From: Ignavibacteria bacterium
GTDB taxonomy: Bacteria; Bacteroidota; Ignavibacteria; UBA10030; F1-140-MAGs086
DNA length: 58,532 nt
Direction of reading: 5' to 3'
Assembly (NCBI GenBank): GCA_016873775.1
Contig: VGWC01000007.1
Span: 1 to 58,532, forward strand
The notes beneath the pieces are model-generated. The model was not told the origin of the DNA, made no database searches, and worked only from the letters and a program-made list of their open reading frames with translations. The number at the start of each line of letters is the position of its first letter. The stretch's first letter is position 1. The position numbers and the translations under genes are program-made. Positions 43,816 to 51,033 of the stretch are shown here, one piece after another.

Positions 43816-44440
43816 TCATTTCACGAGTAATAATTTTTTCATCGCTTGAAAATTCCCCGCTTTCATTTTATAAAAATACACTCCGCTTGCTATGCGCGAA
43901 GCATCGAATCGCACAATTTTATATCCCGCTTGTTCAAATCCATTTACCAACACGAAAACTTCTCTCCCTAATAAATCGTAAATTTTAAGAGTAACAAATT
44001 CATCGTGAGGTAATTCATATTTAATCAATGTTACCGGATTGAAAGGATTGGGAAAATTTTGCTTTAACGAAAATTCTTTCGGAAGCAATGATTGCGCAGA
44101 GATATTTTTCTTCGGAAATGTTCGCATTTCAACCTTCAATGCTTTTTTCCCTGTTCCGCCATACGTTTCGGTTCCAGTTATTAGTCGTAATATTTGCTCT
44201 GCGATTTGCGTTCGTTCATCATTGGGATATTGCATGAACATAGAATTGTACGTTTGTTCTGCAATGTCAAAATATTCTAAACTACACACTTCAAGTAAAA
44301 GTTTTGAAAGGAGAGTTGATATTCTCGTGTCTGTATCAAGTTCCATCGTTAACGCATTTTCGTACGTGTTCATTGCAGAAAATGCATCTTCCCATCGCTC
44401 AAAAAATCCGAAGCAAGCAAAATCGGCGACTTTAGTGAAA
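43816..44440 (-). pseudogene. 5'-truncated secreted protein with T9SS tail
   Basis: An open frame from about 44440 down to 43816 encodes VADFACFGFFERWEDAFSAM, a tetratricopeptide-like stretch (YFDIAEQTYNSMFMQYPND), then FSLKQNFPNPFNPVTLIKYE, YDLLGREVFVL, ASGVYFYKM and final MKKLLLVK. The sorting domain is intact, but the frame runs into a stop upstream with no start or signal peptide. The first ATG (44373) is internal. It is the 3' end of a lost large secreted protein. Confidence 0.75.
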
Positions 44441-44841
44441 TTTTATGTGGGGTAAAAATCCAAACTGTTATGTGTAGTATTTTTCGTCTTTATTACCACG
44501 GAGACCAAAACCTGCAGGAGCAAAAAGACTTGTAGAAAAAAGATGGAATTTTTCGTGTTTTTGTTACTTAATGGCAGTTACTCACTTTGCTTTGAAAAAA
44601 ACTTGTTGGTAGAAAGCAATACACACAAAAAACCTAACCTATCTGTTTGAATTTGGCAAATGTTCACAATATCTATCTGTGAATATCAGTTCAATCCGTG
44701 TCATCTGTGTTCTATTACTCTAAATGAATGAAACACTGTTGAAAAATAAAAATGCAGAACTGCAAAATGCAAATAGAGAAGCGCAATGAAAAATGAAGAG
44801 CCGCAGACAGTAATGAGAAGGGAATATATTTTTAGTTTTCC
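44441..44841. other. Gene-free stretch with a REP half-element
   Basis: About 400 bases with no supported gene. At 44672-44716 a stretch ATCTGTGAATATCAGTTCAA, then CCGTGTCATCTGTGTTC, resembles one arm of a common dispersed palindrome. On the minus strand around 44500-44530, APAGFGLRGNKDEKYY can be read, possibly more debris of the truncated secreted protein, but stops follow. Confidence 0.4.
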
Positions 44842-44870
44842 TTGACAAACTTAAAAGGAAACTTTATATT
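44842..44870 (+). promoter_or_regulatory. Near-consensus sigma-70-type promoter
   Basis: TTGACA (44842-44847), 17 bases, TATATT (44865-44870). Best promoter match in the window. Transcription would start at about 44877, giving a leader of ~165 bases before the 74-residue gene at 45044. Confidence 0.7.
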
Positions 44871-44876
44871 GAACAC

Positions 44877-45043
44877 GAATTTTTTTTATGAAGAACAACG
44901 CGTACGGGCAACGCGATGTGACTTACTGAAGAATGAGATTCACCGGGGAACAACGGTTGCCTCACACTCTGAACCTTACTCTCCACCAGAGAGCCACACC
45001 TGCGCATGCCACTTTCAGCGCGAACTATACTTTTTCCGTAAAT
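44877..45043 (+). other. Transcribed leader or small RNA candidate
   Basis: Between the promoter and the next gene lie ~165 bases of higher G+C than their surroundings, with short self-complementary elements (ACGCGTACGGGCAACGCG, CTCTCCACCAGAGAG, GCGC...GCGC). One frame reads MKNNAYGQRDVTY, a TGA, then RMRFTGEQRLPHTLNLTLHQ; this resembles no family I know. It is not SRP RNA, tmRNA or RNase P. It may be an untranslated leader or a structured RNA. Confidence 0.35.
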
Positions 45044-45268
45044 ATGAAGTACGCCCAAATAGAAAAGAAATACAAAAACAAATGGGTTCTCTTTGAATGC
45101 ACAAAAACAACCGAAGATTTTCAAATACTTGATGCGAATGTAATTGCTTCCGCGAAAACGAAAGAGGAATTGTATGAGCCAAGGAAAAAATTGACGGGAA
45201 ATACTACTTCTCTTATCGCAATTGAATACTTTGGAGAAATTCCCGAAGACAACGTATTAGTAATGTGA
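45044..45268 (+). CDS. Small conserved protein paired with an aspartic protease
   Basis: A 74-residue protein beginning KYAQIEKKYKNKWVLFE and ending EYFGEIPEDNVLVM. I recognise the pattern of short proteins (K-Y-x-E-I-E-K-K-Y-x-x-x-W-V ... G-x-I-P-E-D) often encoded just before a clan AA (retropepsin-like) aspartic protease, but the function is unknown. Its stop overlaps the GTG of a protease remnant by four bases, which supports that pairing. Driven by the promoter at 44842. A longer upstream start in the same frame runs through the leader and is unlikely. Confidence 0.6.
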   Translation: MKYAQIEKKYKNKWVLFECTKTTEDFQILDANVIASAKTKEELYEPRKKLTGNTTSLIAIEYFGEIPEDNVLVM

Positions 45269-45363
45269 AACACTACACACTCAATGTTTTACTCGGAATG
45301 GATTTTCTTACGATGTATGATATTTCACTTGCTTTGAAAAGCGGGACGATAGTAGTGAAATGA
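45265..45363 (+). pseudogene. Retropepsin-like aspartic protease remnant
   Basis: GTG 45265 opens a 32-codon frame, VKHYTLNV followed by LLGMDFLTMYDISLALKSG and TIVVK. LLGMDFL...DIS is the C-terminal psi-loop region of clan AA proteases. The D-T-G active-site segment and the body (about 80 residues) are missing, with the first codons kept. Same pattern of loss as in hicA. Not functional as a protease. Confidence 0.55.
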
Positions 45364-45466
45364 TTATATGATGATAATTGACAACTAAAAAAAGTTTACA
45401 AGTTTTTTTATTAACACCGTAGAACAAGTTTCCAACTTGTTTTACACAATTACGAAAGCAAACTAT

Positions 45467-47311
45467 ATGAAAAAAAATAGATACTCAACATTTATTTGTT
45501 TGATATTTTCCTTTTTGTTTTTAGAAATCGCCGCTTTAAATGCACAGGTGATAAGCGTTTCTCCGCCTCAAAATGCGTTGAACGTGCAACCAAACGCTAC
45601 GATACAGGTTACGTTTGCGCAAGCGATGAATACCACAACATTTAACGACACTTCCTCGTTTTTGGTGTACGGACAAACAAGCGGAAGGTACCGCGGAAGT
45701 TTTTCGTTTTCATCTGCGTTCTCAAAAACTGTCATTCCCGCGAACGCGGGAAACCACAACGATGTGGGAAAAATGGATTCCCACTTGCGTGGGAATGACT
45801 ATACAAAGATATTCAACAACATTGTAACATTTACTCCCAATACCCCTTTTAAAAAAGGCGACATTATTACGGTAAATGTAACCAACAAAATAAAAAATGC
45901 AAACGATGTTGCTATTACACCGTTGCTGTGGCAATTTACAGTTGTTGTAAATATTTCGGATGGAACATTTTCGACTAACGTTGATTATGCAACAGGAAAT
46001 TTACCATCTTCAGTTTCTGTGAGCGATATAGATGGCGATGGTGATGGTGATATTGTAATTGCAAATGGGATTTCAAATACAGTTTCTGTCCTGAAGAATA
46101 ATGGTGATGGCACGTATGCGGCAAAAGTTGATTATATAACAGGAGATAATCCATATTCAGTTTCTCTGAGCGATATAGACGGCGATGGTGATGGCGATAT
46201 TGTTACTGCAAATTACTGGTCAAATACAGTTTCTGTATTGAAGAATAATGGGAATGGAACATTTATGGCGAAAGTTGATTATGCAACAGAAAGTTATCCA
46301 TCTTCAGTTTTTGTGAGCGATATAGATGGCGATGGTGATGGCGATATTGTAACTGCAAATTACTATTCATATACGGTTTCTGTGTTGAAGAATAATGGGG
46401 ATGGAACGTTTGCGCCTAAAGTTGATTATACAACAGGAACTGAGCCACGTTCAGTTTCTCTGAGCGATATAGATGGCGATGGTGATGGCGATATTGTAAC
46501 GGCAAATCTTGATGCAAATACAGTTTCTGTTCTGAAGAATAATGGAGATGGAACGTTTGCGTTTAAAGTTGATTATGCGACAGGAACTGAGCCACGTTCA
46601 GTTTCTCTGAGCGATATAGATGGCGATGGTGATGGCGATATTGTAACAGCAAATTTTAATGCAAATACAGTTTCTGTTTTGAAGAATAATGGGAATGGAA
46701 TGTATGCGGCGAAATTTGATTATGCAACAGGAGGTAATCCATATTCAGTTTATGTGAGCGATATAGATGGCGATGGTGATGGCGATATTGCCGTTGCAAA
46801 TTGGGGTTCAAATTCAGTTTCTGTGTTGAAGAATAATGGGAATGGAACGTACGCGACGAAAATTGATTATACAACTGGAGTTGGTCCAATTTCAGTTTAT
46901 GTGAGCGATATAGATGGCGATGGTGGTGGCGATATTGTAACTGCAAATTACTGGTCAAATACAGTTTCTGTATTGAAGAATAATAATACCACCTCCACCA
47001 TCTCCGCGGGGGAAGTAAATATTCCTAAAGAATTTTCATTAAGTCAAAATTATCCCAATCCGTTCAATCCGACAACAACGATTCGATTTGAAATTCCCGT
47101 AGGGGCAATTCATGAATTGCCCTTACAAACAACGTTGAAAATCTACAACGTTCTCGGTCAAGAAGTTGCAACGCTTTTGAATAATGAAACGATGGACGAA
47201 GGAGAACACGAAGTTCAGTTTGATGCAAGTGGATTAACAAGCGGCTTGTATTTCTATAGCTTACGCGCCGGAACATTCTTGGAAACGAAGAAAATGATAC
47301 TGCTGAAATAA
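45467..47311 (+). CDS. Secreted VCBS/FG-GAP propeller protein with T9SS tail
   Basis: 614 residues. Signal peptide 1-27 (FSFLFLEIAALNAQ). A Big_5/SbsA Ig-like domain (about 30-165; ISVSPPQNALNVQPNATIQV, ending WQFTVVV) is interrupted by an in-frame palindrome. Residues ~165-508 form seven VCBS repeats of exactly 49 residues, each with the Ca-binding loop DIDGDGDGDIV, fitting a seven-bladed beta-propeller. Residues ~525-614 are a type-A T9SS sorting domain ([20 protein letters not shown]) carrying a second in-frame palindrome. ATG 45467 is chosen for the signal peptide; an ATG ten codons earlier has none. Likely a surface adhesin. Confidence 0.9.
   Translation: MKKNRYSTFICLIFSFLFLEIAALNAQVISVSPPQNALNVQPNATIQVTFAQAMNTTTFNDTSSFLVYGQTSGRYRGSFSFSSAFSKTVIPANAGNHNDVGKMDSHLRGNDYTKIFNNIVTFTPNTPFKKGDIITVNVTNKIKNANDVAITPLLWQFTVVVNISDGTFSTNVDYATGNLPSSVSVSDIDGDGDGDIVIANGISNTVSVLKNNGDGTYAAKVDYITGDNPYSVSLSDIDGDGDGDIVTANYWSNTVSVLKNNGNGTFMAKVDYATESYPSSVFVSDIDGDGDGDIVTANYYSYTVSVLKNNGDGTFAPKVDYTTGTEPRSVSLSDIDGDGDGDIVTANLDANTVSVLKNNGDGTFAFKVDYATGTEPRSVSLSDIDGDGDGDIVTANFNANTVSVLKNNGNGMYAAKFDYATGGNPYSVYVSDIDGDGDGDIAVANWGSNSVSVLKNNGNGTYATKIDYTTGVGPISVYVSDIDGDGGGDIVTANYWSNTVSVLKNNNTTSTISAGEVNIPKEFSLSQNYPNPFNPTTTIRFEIPVGAIHELPLQTTLKIYNVLGQEVATLLNNETMDEGEHEVQFDASGLTSGLYFYSLRAGTFLETKKMILLK
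45731..45799. repeat. REP-like palindrome translated inside a secreted protein
   Basis: GTCATTCCCGCGAACGCGGG at one end and CCCACTTGCGTGGGAATGAC at the other: the widespread CATTCCCGCG-type dispersed palindrome. At 69 bases (23 codons) it is read in frame as TVIPANAGNHNDVGKMDSHL plus RGN inside the Ig-like domain. Confidence 0.92.
45961..46989 (+). repeat. Seven tandem 147-bp VCBS repeats
   Basis: The segment CGATATAGA(T/C)GGCGATGG recurs at 46024, 46171, 46318, 46465, 46612, 46759 and 46906, always exactly 147 bases (49 codons) apart. DNA identity between units is high, so the array expanded recently or is homogenised by recombination. The last unit has GGTGGTGGC instead of GGTGATGGC, changing one loop Asp to Gly. 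Confidence 0.97.
47099..47126. repeat. 28-bp palindrome inside a T9SS tail
   Basis: GTAGGGGCAATTC-AT-GAATTGCCCTTAC, read in frame as VGAIHELPL between FEIP and TTLKIY of the sorting domain. The same sequence occurs at the same site of another T9SS tail (52884-52911). Confidence 0.92.
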
Positions 47312-47343
47312 TTTATCAATTCAAATAAAATATCTACAAAACA

Positions 47344-47380
47344 AAAAAAAACTGTTTCATTGACGAAACAGTTTTTTTTT
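47344..47380. terminator. Bidirectional terminator
   Basis: A8CTGTTTC pairs perfectly with GAAACAGT8 over six bases; T-rich on either strand. It separates the propeller gene (+) from the convergent aminotransferase gene (-). Confidence 0.92.
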
Positions 47381-47392
47381 AGACTCAAGCGA

Positions 47393-48559
47393 TTACAATT
47401 TTTCCACCGTCGCATTAAATCGTTTAATTGCTTCTTCGATATTAGCAACCGACGTTGCATACGAAAACCGCAAATAACCTTCTCCTGCTTTTCCAAATGC
47501 AGTTCCCGGCAAACAGGCAATTCCCGCTTCATTCATCAAAATATCAGCAAGCGTTTTAGAATCTTTTCCTGTTTTTTTGATATTCGGAAAAACGTAAAAT
47601 GCACCAAGCGGTTTATGGCAACTTACACCGGGAATTGAATTTAATCCGTCAACAATCGTATCACGGCGGCGATGAAATTCCTTCACCATAGCATCAACTT
47701 CAGCTTGCGGACCTCGTAAAGCAAGCGCGCCTGCAACTTGCGCAAATGCCGTTGCGTGTGATGTGCAGTTGATTTGCATTTTTGCAATAAGTTTTGCATA
47801 CTCTTTGGGCATCACTCCGTATCCTAATCTCCACCCGGTCATAGCGTATGTTTTTGAGAATCCGTTCACAAGAATTGTTCGTTCTTTCATTCCCGGAAGC
47901 GTCGCAATACTTTTGTGAACAAATCCATCATAAATAATTCTGTCGTAAATTTCGTCGCTCATCACCATCAAGTCGTGCTTTTTTGCAAGATTGGCTACGC
48001 CTTCAATATCGCCTTCAGTCATAATTCCTCCCGTTGGATTTTGCGGAGTATTGATGATAATCATTTTCGTTTTCTTTGTAACTAACGATTCTACTTCTTT
48101 CAAATCAAAACGAAAACCGTTTTCTTCGCGCAATACGTACGGAACAGATTTTCCTCCGACAAAATTGATAAGCGATTCGTAAATGGGATACGCAGGATTC
48201 GGATAAATAACTTCGTCGCCTTCGTTGATACTTGCGTTGATAACGAAATTAAATATCGGTTTTGCTCCCGGAGTAATAACAACTTCGTCAGCGTCAACAG
48301 GAATGTTTCTAGTTGATGAAATGTGTTCGGCAATAGCAAGACGTAAATCCGCTAATCCGGCAGATGGAAGATAGTGCGTAAAACCATCATCGAGTGCTTT
48401 CTTCGCCGCATTTTTAATAAATTGTGGCGTATCAAAATCCGGTTCACCAATTTCGAGGTGAACAATTTTTTTTCCTTGTGCTTCGAGAGCGCGCGCTTTA
48501 GCAAGTACTTCAAACGCACCTTCAGTACCAAGTTGTGAAACACGATTTGCTATATGCAT
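47393..48559 (-). CDS. Class I/II PLP-dependent aminotransferase (AspAT-like)
   Basis: A 388-residue fold-type I aminotransferase, probably aspartate- or other amino-acid-specific (subgroup I-gamma). VHLEIGEPDFDTP, the cofactor contacts NTPQNPTGGIMT and SDEIYDRIIYDG, the PLP lysine in NGFSKTYAMTGWRLGY (about residue 231), and the carboxylate-binding Arg in GYLRFSYA are visible. Exact substrate cannot be decided. The gene lies downstream of tRNA-Val/tRNA-Gly on the same strand but is separated by a terminator. Confidence 0.93.
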   Translation of the reverse strand: MHIANRVSQLGTEGAFEVLAKARALEAQGKKIVHLEIGEPDFDTPQFIKNAAKKALDDGFTHYLPSAGLADLRLAIAEHISSTRNIPVDADEVVITPGAKPIFNFVINASINEGDEVIYPNPAYPIYESLINFVGGKSVPYVLREENGFRFDLKEVESLVTKKTKMIIINTPQNPTGGIMTEGDIEGVANLAKKHDLMVMSDEIYDRIIYDGFVHKSIATLPGMKERTILVNGFSKTYAMTGWRLGYGVMPKEYAKLIAKMQINCTSHATAFAQVAGALALRGPQAEVDAMVKEFHRRRDTIVDGLNSIPGVSCHKPLGAFYVFPNIKKTGKDSKTLADILMNEAGIACLPGTAFGKAGEGYLRFSYATSVANIEEAIKRFNATVEKL

Positions 48560-48594
48560 AAATATCCTTGAATGTAATTTTTAAATACAAGAAA

Positions 48595-48633
48595 ACGGTC
48601 AATAGTATATTGAACGAAAAAACTATTGACCGT
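48595..48633 (-). terminator. Intrinsic terminator of the tRNA operon
   Basis: On the minus strand ACGGTCAATAGT pairs perfectly with ACTATTGACCGT, followed by TTTTCTT. It follows the two tRNA genes and precedes the aminotransferase gene by 35 bases. Confidence 0.85.
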
Positions 48634-48668
48634 CATAAAAAAACATGTTTATTCTAATTTGAGAAAAG

Positions 48669-48743
48669 TGGACGCTGCGGGGATCGAACCTGCGACCTCC
48701 GCCTTGTAAGGGCGGCGCTCTGAACCAGCTGAGCTAAGCGTCC
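48669..48743 (-). tRNA. tRNA-Val (anticodon TAC)
   Basis: Minus strand: acceptor GGACGCT/AGCGTCC with discriminator A; D arm GCTC...GAGC; anticodon stem CCGCC/GGCGG with loop CTTACAA, anticodon TAC; T arm with GGTTCGATCC. CCA not encoded. Confidence 0.96.
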
Positions 48744-48781
48744 CAAAAAATATGCGTTCACTTTCACTATGAAATTATACG

Positions 48782-48853
48782 AGCGGGAGACGAGGATCGA
48801 ACTCGCGACGTCCAGCTTGGGAAGCTGACATTCTACCGCTGAATTACTCCCGC
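48782..48853 (-). tRNA. tRNA-Gly (anticodon CCC)
   Basis: Minus strand: acceptor GCGGGAG/CTCCCGC with discriminator T; short D loop AATTCAGCGGTAGAAT; anticodon loop TTCCCAA, anticodon CCC; T arm GCGAG-TTCGATC-CTCGT. First gene of the two-tRNA unit. Confidence 0.95.
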
Positions 48854-48896
48854 AAGTTTTGTTGTGCGAACATTATTTCTTGAAAAACGCGGGCAA

Positions 48897-48925
48897 AATA
48901 TAACAAATGAGTTTGTCGTGAACAA
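48897..48925 (-). promoter_or_regulatory. Probable promoter of the tRNA-Gly/tRNA-Val unit
   Basis: Minus strand TTGTTC, 17 bases, TATATT; the -10 box matches at five of six, the -35 at three. It lies 44 bases upstream of the tRNA-Gly 5' end. Confidence 0.5.
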
Positions 48926-48934
48926 TTCAGATTG

Positions 48935-50140
48935 TTAGTTTTTGTTCTGTGGAATTTCTTTCTTGACCGGAAAATATTCGTATTCAAATTTTCGCACGAG
49001 AAATGGCATCGCCGAATTTTTTTTATAATACAATTGTTCTGCAACAAACCCTTCTTTGTTATACGAATAGGAATTTTTCCACGCTACTCTCCCATTTTTT
49101 TCTAAAAAAATTTCTTCGGTTTTTCTTCCCTTTTTGTCATACACACGTCGTATTCCTTCGCTGAACATTCGTTCCGTTGTGTATTTTCCAAATTCAATTT
49201 CATTTCCTCTGCCGTCGTATTTATAGAGAGACTTTGCAAGCACTTTTCCATCTGCATCATACCAAACATCATCTGTTAATACTCCGCGTTCGGAATACCG
49301 GTACGAAATTTTTTTGCGTAAGGCGCCGGTGAAATCATATTGAACTTTCTCCCTTTGCTTTCCGTATTTGTTGTATTGAAAAACGAGATTATACACTTCG
49401 TTCCCCGCAATGAGTACGTTTATCGCTATTCTATTATTCGACGAATTGTACCGAAATGTTTTTACAAAATCTATTCGCTGTTTGATGCCTTCTTCGTCAT
49501 CAATAACAATGGAGTCGCCGATATTCAACGTTGAAACAGAAATGCTATCATAGTCTATGCGCTCTGTTTTTTCTTCTACCTTCAATCTTTTTTCGTTGTA
49601 AAAAAATCTTGTTCTCGCATACACTCCGCCATACGGTAAATCGCGCACTCGTTCTTCGCGCACAATTGTATCAAGCGATGTGATAATTCGGGGAAAAAAA
49701 GGTTGCTCCTTTTGTATTTCTTCTTCAACAAAGTTCAAACTATCGTGATGAAATAATTGAGCAGAATCTGTGCTATCATAGTATGCCGTATAGTGAACTT
49801 TTTCAAGCAATATTGTTGCGCTATCAAACATGAACATTTCGATGGAAGAAATAACATCGTTGTCGAGGTACGTAATGCGTTCCAACACATTCCCTAATGA
49901 ATCGAAACGTGATGTTTCGATTTTCCTTCCATATTCTTCTTGCACGCCAAACTTTAACGAATATTGCCAAACATTCAGCGATTGGATATGCAATGTATCC
50001 TTCGTTTCGGGTACCGTTCCGCGCGCAGTTCTTGTTTTCTGTTGTGAAGAAAATCCTATGAAAAGAAAACTAATGAAGAGAAAACAAAGAATGAAAATTT
50101 TGGGGTTACTGCAGAAACATTTTTCAGTTAAAATATTCAT
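48935..50140 (-). CDS. Exported YD/RHS-like repeat protein
   Basis: A 401-residue protein with an N-terminal hydrophobic segment (FILCFLFISFLFIGFSSQQ, about 14-34), probably a signal peptide or anchor. The rest consists of irregular strands of the form Y-D-x-x-G-x-x-x-x-x-x-x-Y (for example YKYDGRGNEIEFGKY and YDFTGALRKKISYRY), like RHS/YD or YwqK-type repeats. No enzymatic motif. ATG 50140 overlaps the upstream paralogue by 17 bases; an earlier start ten codons upstream lies deeper inside that gene. Function unknown. Confidence 0.75.
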   Translation of the reverse strand: MNILTEKCFCSNPKIFILCFLFISFLFIGFSSQQKTRTARGTVPETKDTLHIQSLNVWQYSLKFGVQEEYGRKIETSRFDSLGNVLERITYLDNDVISSIEMFMFDSATILLEKVHYTAYYDSTDSAQLFHHDSLNFVEEEIQKEQPFFPRIITSLDTIVREERVRDLPYGGVYARTRFFYNEKRLKVEEKTERIDYDSISVSTLNIGDSIVIDDEEGIKQRIDFVKTFRYNSSNNRIAINVLIAGNEVYNLVFQYNKYGKQREKVQYDFTGALRKKISYRYSERGVLTDDVWYDADGKVLAKSLYKYDGRGNEIEFGKYTTERMFSEGIRRVYDKKGRKTEEIFLEKNGRVAWKNSYSYNKEGFVAEQLYYKKNSAMPFLVRKFEYEYFPVKKEIPQNKN

Positions 50141-50861
50141 ACGAATATACCCATTGCTTTTTTGGTTCATCTAATAAATCGTACCATACTTCACTGAGTT
50201 CGTTTCCCTGTTTGTCGAATCGAGTAATGTGCGCTCCATTCATAGTATATTCCTGCTCTTCCATTTTGTTGCCATTGGCAAAATATTTATACAACATTTT
50301 CGTGCGAATTTTTCCCGAAGATGTATATTCGATTTGTTCTACGACATTTCCCTGTTCATCGTATTTGAATATCCATTTGTTTCCCAACGAATCTTTCGGG
50401 TCGCTGAATTCGATTTCTTTTTTATTTTTTGTTATGTATTCCGGTTTTTCTCCGTGCCATTGCTGTGTCGAATAATTTCTATTCCCAAAGTTTTTGATTT
50501 TCCAAAGCGTTCCAGACGACGCTCCTTTGTCGTACACAACCGCCATTGTTCTCACATCGGAACTGATGTATTGCTGCGATTCTGGCGGTTTAATTGCCGG
50601 AAGGGTATTTCCTTTTTTATCGTATTGAAATGATTTGACAACTTTTCCCGTTCCGACACTTCTTCCAAAAACATACGTGTATTCACGCACGATCATTGAT
50701 TTTAATAGTGCCGATGCAGATTTTGAACTTTCCTCTGTTGGGTTTTGAGGCAACGTACCTGTAGTTTCCGTTTGGTTATTACAACTCCATAAAAACAGTG
50801 AAACAAGCAACGTGAGCAATATGCACTCTTTGTACCCTGTGATTCCTTGTAAATTGTACAT
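50124..50861 (-). CDS. Probable lipoprotein with YD-like repeats
   Basis: A 245-residue protein. LLTLLVSLFLWSC at 15-27 is a lipoprotein signal with Cys27 as likely lipidation site. The C-terminal half carries strands such as FKYDEQGNVVEQIEY, YKYFANGNKMEEQEY and FDKQGNELSEVWY, the same repeat style as the gene that overlaps its 3' end. The two look like a duplicated pair. Function unknown; possibly a surface or periplasmic scaffold. Confidence 0.72.
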   Translation of the reverse strand: MYNLQGITGYKECILLTLLVSLFLWSCNNQTETTGTLPQNPTEESSKSASALLKSMIVREYTYVFGRSVGTGKVVKSFQYDKKGNTLPAIKPPESQQYISSDVRTMAVVYDKGASSGTLWKIKNFGNRNYSTQQWHGEKPEYITKNKKEIEFSDPKDSLGNKWIFKYDEQGNVVEQIEYTSSGKIRTKMLYKYFANGNKMEEQEYTMNGAHITRFDKQGNELSEVWYDLLDEPKKQWVYSYEYFN

Positions 50862-51033
50862 CGTAGCAAAAAGTTAGTAGAAATTTTTTTTGTATTATTA
50901 AAAATTCGGGCGTAACTTAAAAAAAAAAATATTGATGGAAAAAAGAATTGCAGAAAAAAATGAAACTTTTAAAATGTATCTTTCTCCACATTTTATTATA
51001 CCATTATACTTTATTGAACAAGAAAGATTTTTT

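Noticed and set aside
44842-45096. 84-residue frame in the leader region
   Set aside because: Covers the promoter itself and overlaps the better supported 74-residue gene in another frame.
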